The notes beneath the pieces were generated by a model, which saw nothing but the letters and a program-made list of their open reading frames with translations, had not been told where the DNA came from and did not search any database. The position numbers and the translations under genes were made by a program. Below, piece by piece: positions 24,270 to 37,929 of a DNA stretch of 64,000 nt (positions within the stretch are counted from its first letter, which is position 1; every line of letters starts with the position of its first letter). Source of the stretch: Luidia sarsii (taxonomy: Eukaryota > Echinodermata > Asteroidea > Paxillosida > Luidiidae); the NCBI GenBank assembly GCA_949987565.1, contig OX465103.1, forward strand, positions 14,924,774-14,988,773, read 5' to 3'.

Positions 24270-25735
24270 CCTTTTGGGGGAAGGAAACTCTTTTTCCGCC
24301 TGGCCTCGTGACCCCCGCCTTTGCAATTGGTCCTGTAAAAGGGGGTGTTATCCTTGTTTCAGGATTAAGCAAAGGTTCTTGCCAGTTTTCCTTCTACTCT
24401 TTTCTTCACTTCTCTGAGAGACTGTGGGCTGTCGGCATGCTGTTCGTGGAATGTCAGTGTGCTGTCTGTGTGGTTTCGGTGTGCTGTCGCTGTATTGTCG
24501 ATGTAGTGTCGGTGTGCTGTCGTGCTGACGGTGGGTTGTTGGTATGCTGTCAGTGTGCTGTTGGTTTGCTGTCGGCTGGGCTTTCGGTGTGCTGGTCGGT
24601 TTGGTGTTGGTGCGCTGTGGGTGGAATGTCAGTGTGCTGTCTGTGTGCTTTCGGTGTGCTGTCCCTGTATTGTCGATGTAGTGTCGATGTGCTGTCGTGC
24701 TGATGGTTGGTTGTTGGTATACTGTCAGTGTGCTGTTGGTGTGCTGTCGGTGGGCCATCGGTGTGCTTGTTGGTTCGCTGTTGGTGTGGTGTCTGTGTGC
24801 TTTCGGTGTGCTGTCGGTGTATGGTCGATGCAGTGTTGGTGCACTGTCGTGCTGACGGTGGGTTGTTGGTAAGCTGTCATTAGTGTGCTGTTGGTGTGGT
24901 GTCGGTGGGCCATCGGTATGCTTGTTGGTTCGCTTTCGGTGTGCTGTCTGTGTGCTGTCGGTGTATGGTCGATGCAGTGTTGGTGTACTGTCGTGCTGAC
25001 GGTGGGTTGTTGATAAGCTGTCATTAGTGTGCTGTTGGTGTGGTGTCGGTGGCCTTTCGGAGTGCTGTCGGTGTGCTGTTGGTGTGGTGTCGGGGTGCTG
25101 TCTTTGTGCTGTAGGTGTGCTGTCGTTGTGCTGTCGGTGTGCTGTCGGTGTGCTGTCGATGTGCTGTCTGTGTGCTGTAGGTGTGCTGTAGGTGTGATGT
25201 CGGTGTGCTGTCGCTGGTCTGTTGGAGGCCGTCAAAAGCCTTTTGGGGGAAGGAAACTCTTTTTCCGCCTGGCCTCATGACCCCCGCCTTTGCAAATGGT
25301 CCTGTAAAAGGGGGTGTTATCCTTGTTTCAGGATTAAGCAAAGGTTCTTGCCAGTTTTCCTTCTACTCTTTTCTTCACTTCTCTGAGAGACTGTGGGCTG
25401 TCGGGATGCTGATGGTGGAATGTCAGTGTGCTGTCTGTGTGGTTTCGGTGTGCTGTCGGTGTATGGTCGATGCAGTGTTGGTGTACTGTCGTGCTGACGG
25501 TGGATTGTTGGTAAGCTGTCATTAGTGTGCTGTTGGTGTGGTGTCGGTGGCTTTCGGAGTGCTGTCGGTGTGCCGTTGGTGTGGTGTCGGGGTGCTGTCT
25601 TTGTGCTGTAGGTGTGCTGTCGGTGTGCTGTCGGTGTGCTGTCGGTGTGCTGTCTGTGTGCTGTAGGTGTGCTGTAGGTGTGCTGTAGGTGTGATGTCGG
25701 TGTGCTGTCAGTGGTCTGTTGGTGGCTGTCAAATG
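24270..25735. repeat. Reciprocal-looking hybrid units (969 bp then 497 bp)
   Basis: The unit starting at 24270 is 969 bp. Near 24900-24915 it jumps from the GTGTGGTGTCGGTGG context back to GGCCATCGGTATGC, repeating part of the sub-repeat region. The next unit, at 25239, is only 497 bp. Near 25445-25465 it passes from first-type sequence straight to third-type sequence, deleting about two sub-repeats. One gain and one loss side by side indicate out-of-register exchange within the minisatellite tract. Confidence 0.8.
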
Positions 25736-28700
25736 CCTTTTGGGGGAAGGAAACTCTTTTTCCGCCTGGCCTCGTGACCCCCGCCTTTGCAATTGGTCCT
25801 GTAAAAGGGGGTGTTATCCTTGTTTCAGGATTAAGCAAAGGTTCTTGCCAGTTTTCCTTCTACTCTTTTCTTCACTTCTCTGAGAGACTGTGGGCTGTCG
25901 GCATGCTGTTCGTGGAATGTCAGTGTGCTGTCTGTGTGGTTTCGGTGTGCTGTCGCTGTATTGTCGATGTAGTGTCGGTGTGCTGTCGTGCTGACGGTGG
26001 GTTGTTGGTATGCTGTCAGTGTGCTGTTGGTTTGCTGTCGGCTGGGCTTTCGGTGTGCTGGTCGGTTTGGTGTTGGTGCGCTGTGGGTGGAATGTCAGTG
26101 TGCTGTCTGTGTGCTTTCGGTGTGCTGTCCCTGTATTGTCGATGTAGTGTCGATGTGCTGTCGTGCTGATGGTTGGTTGTTGGTATACTGTCAGTGTGCT
26201 GTTGGTGTGCTGTCGGTGGGCCATCGGTGTGCTTGTTGGTTCGCTGTTGGTGTGGTGTCTGTGTGCTTTCGGTGTGCTGTCGGTGTATGGTCGATGCAGT
26301 GTTGGTGCACTGTCGTGCTGACGGTGGGTTGTTGGTAAGCTGTCATTAGTGTGCTGTTGGTGTGGTGTCGGTGGCCTTTCGGAGTGGTGTCGGTGTGCTG
26401 TTGGTGTGGTGTCGGGGTGCTGTCTTTGTGCTGTAGGTGTGCTGTCGTTGTGCTGTCGGTGTGCTGTCGGTGTGCTGTCTGTGTGCTGTAGGTGTGATGT
26501 CGGTGTGCTGTCGCTGGTCTGTTGGAGGCCGTCAAAAGCCTTTTGGGGGAAGGAAACTCTTTTTCCGCCTGGCCTCATGACCCCCGCCTTTGCAAATGGT
26601 CCTGTAAAAGGGGGTGTTATCCTTGTTTCAGGATTAAGCAAAGGTTCTTGCCAGTTTTCCATCTACTCCTTTCTTAACTTCTCTGAGAGACTGTGGGCTG
26701 TCGGGATGCTGTTGGTGGAATGTCAGTGTGCTGTCTGTGTGGTTTCGGTGTGCTGTCGCTGTATTGTCGATGTAGTGTCGGTGTGCTGTCGTGCTGACGG
26801 TGGATTGTTGGTATGCTGTCAGTGTGCTGTTGGTGTGCTGTCGGCTGGGCTTTCGGTGTGCTGGTCGGTTTGGTGTTGGTGCGCTGTGGGTGGAATGTCA
26901 GTGTGCTGTCTGTGTGCTTTCGGTGTGCTGTCCCTGTATGGTCGATGTAGTGTCGGTGTGCTGTCGTGCTGATGGTGGGTTGTTGGTATACTGTCAGTGT
27001 GCTGTTGGTGTGCTGTCGGTGGGCCATCGGTATGCTTGTTGGTTCGCTTTCGGTGTGCTGTTTGTGTGCTGTCGGTGTATGGTCGATGCAGTGTTGGTGT
27101 ACTGTCGTGCTTACGGTGGGTTGTTGGTAAGCTGTCATTAGTGTGCTGTTGGTGTGGTGTCTGTGGCCTTTCGGAGTGCTGTCGGTGTGCTGTTGGTGTG
27201 GTGTCGGGGTGCTGTCTTTGTGCTGTAGGTGTGCTGTCCGTGTGCTGTTGGTGTGCTGTCGGTGTGCTGTCGTTGTGCTGTCTGTGTGCTGTAGGTGTGC
27301 TGTAGGTGTGATGTCGGTGTGCTGTCAGTGGTCTGTTGGTGGCTGTCAAATGCCTTTTGGGGGAAGGAAACTCTTTTTCCGCCTGGCCTTGTGACCCCCG
27401 CCTTTGCAATTGGTCCTGTAAAAGGGGGTGTTATCCTTGTTTCAGGATTAAGCAAAGGTTCTTGCCAGTTTTCCTTCTACTCTTGTCTTCACTTCTCTGA
27501 GAGACTCTGGGCTGTCGGCATGCTGTGGATGGAATGTCAGTGTGCTGTCTGTGTGCTTTCGGTGTGCTGTCGCTGTATTGTCGATGCAGTGTTGGTGTAC
27601 TGTCGTGCTGAGGGTGGGTTGTTGGTATGCTGTCAGTGTGCTGTTGGTGTGCTGTCGGTGGGCTTTCGGTGTGCTGGTCGGTTTGGTGTTGGTGCGCTGT
27701 GGGTGGAATGTCAGTGTGCTGTCTGTGTGCTTTCGGTGTGCTGTCCCTGTATGGTCCATGTAGTGTCAGTGTGCTGTCGTGCTGATGGTGGGTTGTTGGT
27801 ATACTGTCAGTGTGCTGTTGGTGTGCTGTCGGTGGGCCATCGGTATGCTTGTTGGTTCGCTTTCGGTGTGCTGTCAGTGTGCTTTCGGTGTGCTGTCGGT
27901 GTATGGTCGATGCAGTGTTGGTGTACTGTCGTGCTGACGGTGGGATGTTGGTAAGCTGTCATTAGTGTACTGTTGGTGTGGTGTCGGTGGCCTTTCGGAG
28001 TGCTGTCGGTGTGCTGTTGGTGTGGTGTAGGGGTGCTGTCTTTGTGCTGTAGGTGTGCTGTCGATGTGCTGTCGGTGTGCTGTCTGTGTGCTGTAGGTGT
28101 GCTGTAGGTGTGCTGTAGGTGTGATGTCGGTGTGCTGTCAGTGGTCTGTTGGTGGCTGTCAAATGCCTTTTGGGGGAAGGAAACTCTTTTTCCGCCTGGC
28201 CTCGTTACCCCCGCCTTTGCAATTGGTCCTGTAAAAGGGGGTGTTATCCTTGTTTCAGGATTAAGCAAAGGTTCTTGCCAGTTTTCCTTCTACTCTTTTC
28301 TTCACTTCTCTGAGAGACTGTGGGCTGTCGGCATGCTGTTCGTGGAATGTCAGTGTGCTGTCTGTGTGGTTTCGGTGTGCTGTCGCTGTATTGTCGATGT
28401 AGTGTCGGTGTGCTGTCGTGCTGACGGTGGGTTGTTGGTATGCTGTCAGTGTGCTGTTGGTGTGCTGTCGGCTGGGCTTTCGGTGTGCTGGTCGGTTTGG
28501 TGTTGGTGCGCTGTGGGTGGAATGTCAGTGTGCCGTCTGTGTGCTTTCGGTGTGCTGTCCCTGTATGGTCGATGTAGTGTCGGTGTGCTGTCGTGCTGAT
28601 GGTGGGTTGTTGGTATACTGTCAGTGTGCTGTTGGTGTGCTGTCGGTGGGCCATCGGTGTGCTTGTTGGTTCGCTGTTGGTGTGGTGTCTGTGTGCTTTC

Positions 28701-30595
28701 GGTGTGCTGTCGGTGTATGGTCGATGCAGTGTTGGTGCACTGTCATGCTGACGGTGGGTTGTTGGTAAGCTGTCATTAGTGTGCTGTTGGTGTGGTGTCG
28801 GTGGCCTTTCGGAGTGGTGTTGGTGTGCTGTTGGTGTGGTGTCGGGGTGCTGTCTTTGTGCTGTAGGTGTGCTGTCGTTGTGCTGTCGGTGTGCTGTCGG
28901 TGTGCTGTCGATGTGCTGTCTGTGTGCTGTAGGTGTGCTGTAGGTGTGATGTCGGTGTGCTGTCGCTGGTCTGTTGGAGGCCGTCAAAAGCCTTTTGGGG
29001 GAAGGAAACTCTTTTTCCGCCTGGCCTCATGACCCCCGCCTTTGCAAATGGTCCTGTAAAAGGGGGTGTTATCCTTGTTTCAGGATTAAGCAAAGGTTCT
29101 TGCCAGTTTTCCATCTACTCTTTTCTTCACTTCTCTGAGAGACTGTGGGCTGTCGGGATGCTGTTGGTGGAATGTCAGTGTGCTGTCTGTGTGGTTTCGG
29201 TGTGCTGTCGCTGTATTGTCGATGTAGTGTCGGTGTGCTGTCGTGCTGACGGTGGGTTGTTGGTATGCTTTCAGTGTGCTGTTGGTGTGCTGTCGGCTGG
29301 GCTTTCGGTGTGCTGGTCGGTTTGGTGTTGGTGCGCTGTGGGTGGAATGTCAGTGTGCTGTCTGTGTGCTTTCGGTGTGCTGTCCCTGTATGGTCGATGT
29401 AGTGTCGGTGTGCTGTCGTGCTGATGGTGGGTTGTTGGTATACTGTCAGTGTGCTGTTGGTGTGCTGTCGGTTGGCCATCGGTATGCTTGTTGGTTCGCT
29501 TTCGGTGTGCTGTCTGTGTGCTGTCGGTGTATGGTCGATGCAGTGTTGGTGTACTGTCGTGCTGACGGTGGGATGTTGGTAAGCTGTCATTAGTGTGCTG
29601 TTGGTGTGGTGTCGGTGGCCTTTCGGAGTGCTGTCGGTGTGCCGTTGGTGTGGTGTCGGGGTGCTGTCTTTGTGCTGTAGGTGTGCTGTCGGTGTGCTGT
29701 CTGTGTGCTGTAGGTGTGCTGTAGTGTGCTGTTTGTGTGATGTCGGTGTGCTGTCAGTGGTCTGTTGGTGACTGTCAAATGCCTTTTGGGGGAAGGAAAC
29801 TCTTTTTCCGCCTGGCCTCGTGACCCCCGCCTTTGCAATTGGTCCTGTAAAAGGGGGTGTTATCCTTGTTTCAGGATTAAGCAAAGGTTCTTGCCAGTTT
29901 TCCTTCTACTCTTTTCTTCACTTCTCTGAGAGACTGTGGGCTGTCGGCATGCTGTTGGTGGAATGTCAGTGTGCTGTCTGTGTGGTTTCGGTGTGCTGTC
30001 GCTGTATTGTCGATGTAGTGTCGGTGTGCTGTCGTGCTGACGGTGTGTTGTTGGTATGCTGTCAGTGTGCTGTTGGTGTGCTGTCGGCTGGGCTTTCGGT
30101 GTGCTGGTCGGTTTGGTGTTGGTGCGCTGTGGGTGGAATGTCAGTGTGCTGTCTGTGTGCTTTCGGTGTGCTGTCCCTGTATGGTCGATGTTGTGTCGGT
30201 GTGCTGTCGTGCTGATGGTGGGTTGTTGGTATACTGTCAGTGTGCTGTTGGTGTGCTGTCGGTGGGCCATCGGTATGCTTGTTGGTTCGCTTTCGGTGTG
30301 CTGTCTGTCTGCTTTCGGTGTGCTGTCGGTGTATGGTCGATGCAGTGTTGGTGTACTGTCGTGCTGACGGTGGGTTGTTGGTAAGCTGTCATTAGTGTGC
30401 TGTTGGTGTGGTGTCGGTGGCCTTTCGGAGTGCTGTCGGTGTGCCGTTGGTGTGGTGTCAGGGTGCTGTCTTTGTGCTGTAGGTGTGCTGTCGGTGTGCT
30501 GTCGGTGTGCTGTCTGTGTGCTGTAGGTGTGCTGTAGGTGTGCTGTAGGTGTGATGTCGGTGTGCTGTCAGTGGTCTGTTGGTGGCTGTCAAATG
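25736..30595. repeat. Multi-unit block present three times in the window (copy 1)
   Basis: Landmark spacings 803, 814, 813, 825 and 791 from 25736 recur in the same order from 33884 (offset 8148) and from 56447 (offset 30711). The 791-bp unit has a characteristic one-base loss, TGCTGTAGTGTGCTG, in its 11-mer run. The next unit, 29782-30595, also matches 60493-61306, with the shared variant GTCAGGGTGC near 30459 and 61170. Confidence 0.85.
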
Positions 30596-33500
30596 CCTTT
30601 TGGGGGAAGGAAACTCTTTTTCCGCCTGGCCTCGTGACCCCCGCCTTTGCAATTGGTCCTGTAAAAGGGGGTGTTATCCTTGTTTCAGGATTAAGCAAAG
30701 GTTCTTGCCAGTTTTCCTTCTACTCTTTTCTTCACTTCTCTGAGAGACTGTGGGCTGTCGGCATGCTGTTCGTGGAATGTCAGTGTGCTGTCTGTGTGGT
30801 TTCGGTGTGCTGTCGCTGTATTGTCGATGTAGTGTCGTTGTGCTGTCGTGCTGACGGTGGGTTGTTGGTATGCTGTCAGTGTGCTGTTGGTGTGCTGTCG
30901 GCTGGGCTTTCGGTGTGCTGGTCGGTTTGGTGTTGGTGCGCTGTGGGTGGAATGTCAGTGTGCTGTCTGTGTGCTTTCGGTGTGCTGTCCCTGTATTGTC
31001 GATGTAGTGTCGGTGTGCTGTCGTGCTGATGGTGGGTTGTTGGTATACTGTCAGTGTGCTGTTGGTGTGCTGTCGGTGGGCCATCGGTGTGCTTGTTGGT
31101 TCGCTGTTGGTGTGGTGTCTGTGTGCTTTCGGTGTGCTGTCGGTGTATGGTCGATGCAGTGTTGGTGCACTGTCGTGCTGACGGTGGGTTGTTGGTAAGC
31201 TGTCATTAGTGTGCTGTTGGTGTGGTGTCGGTGGCCTTTCGGAGTGGTGTCGGTGTGCTGTTGGTGTGGTGTCGGGGTGCTGTCTTTGTGCTGTAGGTGT
31301 GCTGTCGTTGTGCTGTCGGTGTGCTGTCGGTGTGCTGTCGATGTGCTGTCTGTGTGCTGTAGGTGTGATGTCGGTGTGCTGTCGCTGGTCTGTTGGAGGC
31401 CGTCAAAAGCCTTTTGGGGGAAGGAAACTCTTTTTCCGCCTGGCCTCATGACCCCCGCCTTTGCAAATGGTCCTGTAAAAGGGGGTGTTATCCTTGTTTC
31501 AGGATTAAGCAAAGGTTCTTGCCAGTTTTCCATCTACTCTTTTCTTCACTTCTCTGAGAGACTGTGGGCTGTCGGGATGCTGTTGGTGGAATGTCAGTGT
31601 GCTGTCTGTGTGGTTTCGGTGTGCTGTCGCTGTATTGTCGATGTAGTGTCGGTGTGCTGTCGTGCTGACGGTGGATTGTTGGTATGCTGTCAGTGTGCTG
31701 TTGGTGTGCTGTCGGCTGGGCTTTCGGTGTGCTGGTCGGTTTGGTGTTGGTGCGCTGTGGGTGGAATGTCAGTGTGCTGTCTGTGTGCTTTCGGTGTGCT
31801 GTCCCTGTATGGTCGATGTAGTGTCGGTGTGCTGTCGTGCTGATGGTGGGTTGTTGGTATACTGTCAGTGTGCTGTTGGTGTGCTGTCGGTGGGCCATCG
31901 GTATGCTTGTTGGTTCGCTTTCGGTGTGCTGTCTGTGTGCTGTCGGTGTATGGTCGATGCAGTGTTGGTGTACTGTCGTGCTGACGGTGGGTTGTTGATA
32001 AGCTGTCATTAGTGTGCTGTTGGTGTGGTGTCGGTGGCCTTTCGGAGTGCTGTCGGTGTGCTGTTGGTGTGGTGTCGGGGTGCTGTCTTTGTGCTGTAGG
32101 TGTGCTGTCGTTGTGCTGTCGGTGTGCTGTCGGTGTGCTGTCGATGTGCTGTCTGTGTGCTGTAGGTGTGCTGTAGGTGTGATGTCGGTGTGCTGTCGCT
32201 GGTCTGTTGGAGGCCGTCAAAAGCCTTTTGGGGGAAGGAAACTCTTTTTCCGCCTGGCCTCATGACCCCCGCCTTTGCAAATGGTCCTGTAAAAGGGGGT
32301 GTTATCCTTGTTTCAGGATTAAGCAAAGGTTCTTGCCAGTTTTCCTTCTACTCTTTTCTTCACTTCTCTGAGAGACTGTGGGCTGTCGGGATGCTGATGG
32401 TGGAATGTCAGTGTGCTGTCTGTGTGGTTTCGGTGTGCTGTCGCTGTATTGTCGATGTAGTGTCGGTGTGCTGTCGTGCTGACGGTGGGTTGTTGGTATG
32501 CTGTCAGTGTGCTGTTGGTGTGCTGTCGGCTGGGCTTTCGGTGTGCTAGTCGGTTTGGTGTTGGTGCGCTGTGGGTGGAATGTCAGTGTGCTGTCTGTGT
32601 GCTTTCGGTGTGTTGTCCCTGTATGGTCGATGTAGTGTCGGTGTGCTGTCGTGCTGATGGTGGGTTGTTGGTATACTGTCAGTGTGCTGTTGGTGTGCTG
32701 TCGGTGGGCCATCGGTATGCTTGTTGGTTCGCTTTCGGTGTGCTGTCTGTGTGCTTTCGGTGTGCTGTCGGTGTATGGTCGATGCAGTGTTGGTGTACTG
32801 TCGTGCTGACGGTGGGTTGTTGGTAAGCTGTCATTAGTGTGCTGTTGGTGTGGTGTCGGTGGCCTTTCGGAGTGCTGTCGGTGTGCTGTTGGTGTGGTGT
32901 CGGGGTGCTGTCTTTGTGCTGTAGGTGTGCTGTCGGTGTGCTGTCGGTGTGCTGTCGGTGTGCTGTCGTTGTGCTGTCTGTGTGCTGTAGGTGTGCTGTA
33001 GGTGTGCTGTAGGTGTGATGTCGGTGTGCTGTCAGTGGTCTGTTGGTGGCTGTCAAATGCCTTTTGGGGGAAGGAAACTCTTTTTCCGCCTGGCCTCGTG
33101 ACCCCCGCCTTTGCAATTGGTCCTGTAAAAGGGGGTGTTATCCTTGTTTCAGGATTAAGCAAAGGTTCTTGCCAGTTTTCCTTCTACTCTTTTCTTCACT
33201 TCTCTGAGAGACTGTGGGCTGTCGGCATGCTGTTGGTGGAATGTCAGTGTGCTGTCTGTGTGGTTTCGGTGTGCTGTCGCTGTATTGTCGATGTAGTGTC
33301 GGTGTGCTGTCGTGCTGACGGTGTGTTGTTGGTATGCTGTCAGTGTGCTGTTGGTGTGCTGTCGGCTGGGCTTTCGGTGTGCTGGTCGGTTTGGTGTTGC
33401 TGCGCTGTGGGTGGAATGTCAGTGTGCTGTCTGTGTGCTTTCGGTGTGCTGTCCCTGTATGGTCGATGTAGTGTCGGTGTGCTGTCGTGCTGATGGTGGG

Positions 33501-33883
33501 TTGTTGGTATACTGTCAGTGTGCTGTTGGTGTGCTGTCGGTGGGCCATCGGTATGCTTGTTGGTTCGCTTTCGGTGTGCTGTCTGTCTGCTTTCGGTGTG
33601 CTGTCGGTGTATGGTCGATGCAGTGTTGGTGTACTGTCGTGCTGACGGTGGATTGTTGGTAAGCTGTCATTAGTGTGCTGTTGGTGTGGTGTCGGTGGCT
33701 TTCGGAGTGCTGTCGGTGTGCCGTTGGTGTGGTGTCGGGGTGCTGTCTTTGTGCTGTAGGTGTGCTGTCGGTGTGCTGTCGGTGTGCTGTCGGTGTGCTG
33801 TCTGTGTGCTGTAGGTGTGCTGTAGGTGTGCTGTAGGTGTGATGTCGGTGTGCTGTCAGTGGTCTGTTGGTGGCTGTCAAATG

Positions 33884-36800
33884 CCTTTTGGGGGAAGGAA
33901 ACTCTTTTTCCGCCTGGCCTCGTGACCCCCGCCTTTGCAATTGGTCCTGTAAAAGGGGGTGTTATCCTTGTTTCAGGATTAAGCAAAGGTTCTTGCCAGT
34001 TTTCCTTCTACTCTTTTCTTCACTTCTCTGAGAGACTGTGGGCTGTCGGCATGCTGTTCGTGGAATGTCAGTGTGCTGTCTGTGTGGTTTCGGTGTGCTG
34101 TCGCTGTATTGTCGATGTAGTGTCGGTGTGCTGTCGTGCTGACGGTGGGTTGTTGGTATGCTGTCAGTGTGCTGTTGGTTTGCTGTCGGCTGGGCTTTCG
34201 GTGTGCTGGTCGGTTTGGTGTTGGTGCGCTGTGGGTGGAATGTCAGTGTGCTGTCTGTGTGCTTTCGGTGTGCTGTCCCTGTATTGTCGATGTAGTGTCG
34301 ATGTGCTGTCGTGCTGATGGTTGGTTGTTGGTATACTGTCAGTGTGCTGTTGGTGTGCTGTCGGTGGGCCATCGGTGTGCTTGTTGGTTCGCTGTTGGTG
34401 TGGTGTCTGTGTGCTTTCGGTGTGCTGTCGGTGTATGGTCGATGCAGTGTTGGTGCACTGTCGTGCTGACGGTGGGTTGTTGGTAAGCTGTCATTAGTGT
34501 GCTGTTGGTGTGGTGTCGGTGGCCTTTCGGAGTGGTGTCGGTGTGCTGTTGGTGTGGTGTCGGGGTGCTGTCTTTGTGCTGTAGGTGTGCTGTCGTTGTG
34601 CTGTCGGTGTGCTGTCGGTGTGCTGTCTGTGTGCTGTAGGTGTGATGTCGGTGTGCTGTCGCTGGTCTGTTGGAGGCCGTCAAAAGCCTTTTGGGGGAAG
34701 GAAACTCTTTTTCCGCCTGGCCTCATGACCCCCGCCTTTGCAAATGGTCCTGTAAAAGGGGGTGTTATCCTTGTTTCAGGATTAAGCAAAGGTTCTTGCC
34801 AGTTTTCCATCTACTCCTTTCTTAACTTCTCTGAGAGACTGTGGGCTGTCGGGATGCTGTTGGTGGAATGTCAGTGTGCTGTCTGTGTGGTTTCGGTGTG
34901 CTGTCGCTGTATTGTCGATGTAGTGTCGGTGTGCTGTCGTGCTGACGGTGGATTGTTGGTATGCTGTCAGTGTGCTGTTGGTGTGCTGTCGGCTGGGCTT
35001 TCGGTGTGCTGGTCGGTTTGGTGTTGGTGCGCTGTGGGTGGAATGTCAGTGTGCTGTCTGTGTGCTTTCGGTGTGCTGTCCCTGTATGGTCGATGTAGTG
35101 TCGGTGTGCTGTCGTGCTGATGGTGGGTTGTTGGTATACTGTCAGTGTGCTGTTGGTGTGCTGTCGGTGGGCCATCGGTATGCTTGTTGGTTCGCTTTCG
35201 GTGTGCTGTTTGTGTGCTGTCGGTGTATGGTCGATGCAGTGTTGGTGTACTGTCGTGCTTACGGTGGGTTGTTGGTAAGCTGTCATTAGTGTGCTGTTGG
35301 TGTGGTGTCTGTGGCCTTTCGGAGTGCTGTCGGTGTGCTGTTGGTGTGGTGTCGGGGTGCTGTCTTTGTGCTGTAGGTGTGCTGTCCGTGTGCTGTTGGT
35401 GTGCTGTCGGTGTGCTGTCGTTGTGCTGTCTGTGTGCTGTAGGTGTGCTGTAGGTGTGATGTCGGTGTGCTGTCAGTGGTCTGTTGGTGGCTGTCAAATG
35501 CCTTTTGGGGGAAGGAAACTCTTTTTCCGCCTGGCCTTGTGACCCCCGCCTTTGCAATTGGTCCTGTAAAAGGGGGTGTTATCCTTGTTTCAGGATTAAG
35601 CAAAGGTTCTTGCCAGTTTTCCTTCTACTCTTGTCTTCACTTCTCTGAGAGACTCTGGGCTGTCGGCATGCTGTGGATGGAATGTCAGTGTGCTGTCTGT
35701 GTGCTTTCGGTGTGCTGTCGCTGTATTGTCGATGCAGTGTTGGTGTACTGTCGTGCTGAGGGTGGGTTGTTGGTATGCTGTCAGTGTGCTGTTGGTGTGC
35801 TGTCGGTGGGCTTTCGGTGTGCTGGTCGGTTTGGTGTTGGTGCGCTGTGGGTGGAATGTCAGTGTGCTGTCTGTGTGCTTTCGGTGTGCTGTCCCTGTAT
35901 GGTCCATGTAGTGTCAGTGTGCTGTCGTGCTGATGGTGGGTTGTTGGTATACTGTCAGTGTGCTGTTGGTGTGCTGTCTGTGGGCCATCGGTATGCTTGT
36001 TGGTTCGCTTTCGGTGTGCTGTCAGTGTGCTTTCAGTGTGCTGTCGGTGTATGGTCGATGCAGTGTTGGTGTACTGTCGTGCTGACGGTGGGATGTTGGT
36101 AAGCTGTCATTAGTGTACTGTTGGTGTGGTGTCGGTGGCCTTTCGGAGTGCTGTCGGTGTGCTGTTGGTGTGGTGTAGGGGTGCTGTCTTTGTGCTGTAG
36201 GTGTGCTGTCGATGTGCTGTCGGTGTGCTGTCTGTGTGCTGTAGGTGTGCTGTAGGTGTGCTGTAGGTGTGATGTCGGTGTGCTGTCAGTGGTCTGTTGG
36301 TGGCTGTCAAATGCCTTTTGGGGGAAGGAAACTCTTTTTCCGCCTGGCCTCGTTACCCCCGCCTTTGCAATTGGTCCTGTAAAAGGGGGTGTTATCCTTG
36401 TTTCAGGATTAAGCAAAGGTTCTTGCCAGTTTTCCTTCTACTCTTTTCTTCACTTCTCTGAGAGACTGTGGGCTGTCGGCATGCTGTTCGTGGAATGTCA
36501 GTGTGCTGTCTGTGTGGTTTCGGTGTGCTGTCGCTGTATTGTCGATGTAGTGTCGGTGTGCTGTCGTGCTGACGGTGGGTTGTTGGTATGCTGTCAGTGT
36601 GCTGTTGGTGTGCTGTCGGCTGGGCTTTCGGTGTGCTGGTCGGTTTGGTGTTGGTGCGCTGTGGGTGGAATGTCAGTGTGCCGTCTGTGTGCTTTCGGTG
36701 TGCTGTCCCTGTATGGTCGATGTAGTGTCGGTGTGCTGTCGTGCTGATGGTGGGTTGTTGGTATACTGTCAGTGTGCTGTTGGTGTGCTGTCGGTGGGCC

Positions 36801-37929
36801 ATCGGTGTGCTTGTTGGTTCGCTGTTGGTGTGGTGTCTGTGTGCTTTCGGTGTGCTGTCGGTGTATGGTCGATGCAGTGTTGGTGCACTGTCATGCTGAC
36901 GGTGGGTTGTTGGTAAGCTGTCATTAGTGTGCTGTTGGTGTGGTGTCGGTGGCCTTTCGGAGTGGTGTTGGTGTGCTGTTGGTGTGGTGTCGGGGTGCTG
37001 TCTTTGTGCTGTAGGTGTGCTGTCGTTGTGCTGTCGGTGTGCTGTCGGTGTGCTGTCGATGTGCTGTCTGTGTGCTGTAGGTGTGCTGTAGGTGTGATGT
37101 CGGTGTGCTGTCGCTGGTCTGTTGGAGGCCGTCAAAAGCCTTTTGGGGGAAGGAAACTCTTTTTCCGCCTGGCCTCATGACCCCCGCCTTTGCAAATGGT
37201 CCTGTAAAAGGGGGTGTTATCCTTGTTTCAGGATTAAGCAAAGGTTCTTGCCAGTTTTCCATCTACTCTTTTCTTCACTTCTCTGAGAGACTGTGGGCTG
37301 TCGGGATGCTGTTGGTGGAATGTCAGTGTGCTGTCTGTGTGGTTTCGGTGTGCTGTCGCTGTATTGTCGATGTAGTGTCGGTGTGCTGTCGTGCTGACGG
37401 TGGGTTGTTGGTATGCTTTCAGTGTGCTGTTGGTGTGCTGTCGGCTGGGCTTTCGGTGTGCTGGTCGGTTTGGTGTTGGTGCGCTGTGGGTGGAATGTCA
37501 GTGTGCTGTCTGTGTGCTTTCGGTGTGCTGTCCCTGTATGGTCGATGTAGTGTCGGTGTGCTGTCGTGCTGATGGTGGGTTGTTGGTATACTGTCAGTGT
37601 GCTGTTGGTGTGCTGTCGGTTGGCCATCGGTATGCTTGTTGGTTCGCTTTCGGTGTGCTGTCTGTGTGCTGTCGGTGTATGGTCGATGCAGTGTTGGTGT
37701 ACTGTCGTGCTGACGGTGGGATGTTGGTAAGCTGTCATTAGTGTGCTGTTGGTGTGGTGTCGGTGGCCTTTCGGAGTGCTGTCGGTGTGCCGTTGGTGTG
37801 GTGTCGGGGTGCTGTCTTTGTGCTGTAGGTGTGCTGTCGGTGTGCTGTCTGTGTGCTGTAGGTGTGCTGTAGTGTGCTGTTTGTGTGATGTCGGTGTGCT
37901 GTCAGTGGTCTGTTGGTGGCTGTCAAATG
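33884..37929. repeat. Multi-unit block, copy 2
   Basis: Same series of unit lengths (803, 814, 813, 825, 791) and same A/B core order as 25736-29781 and 56447-60492. Scattered single-base differences are visible, for example CTTTCAGTG near 36030 where copy 1 reads CTTTCGGTG. Confidence 0.85.
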
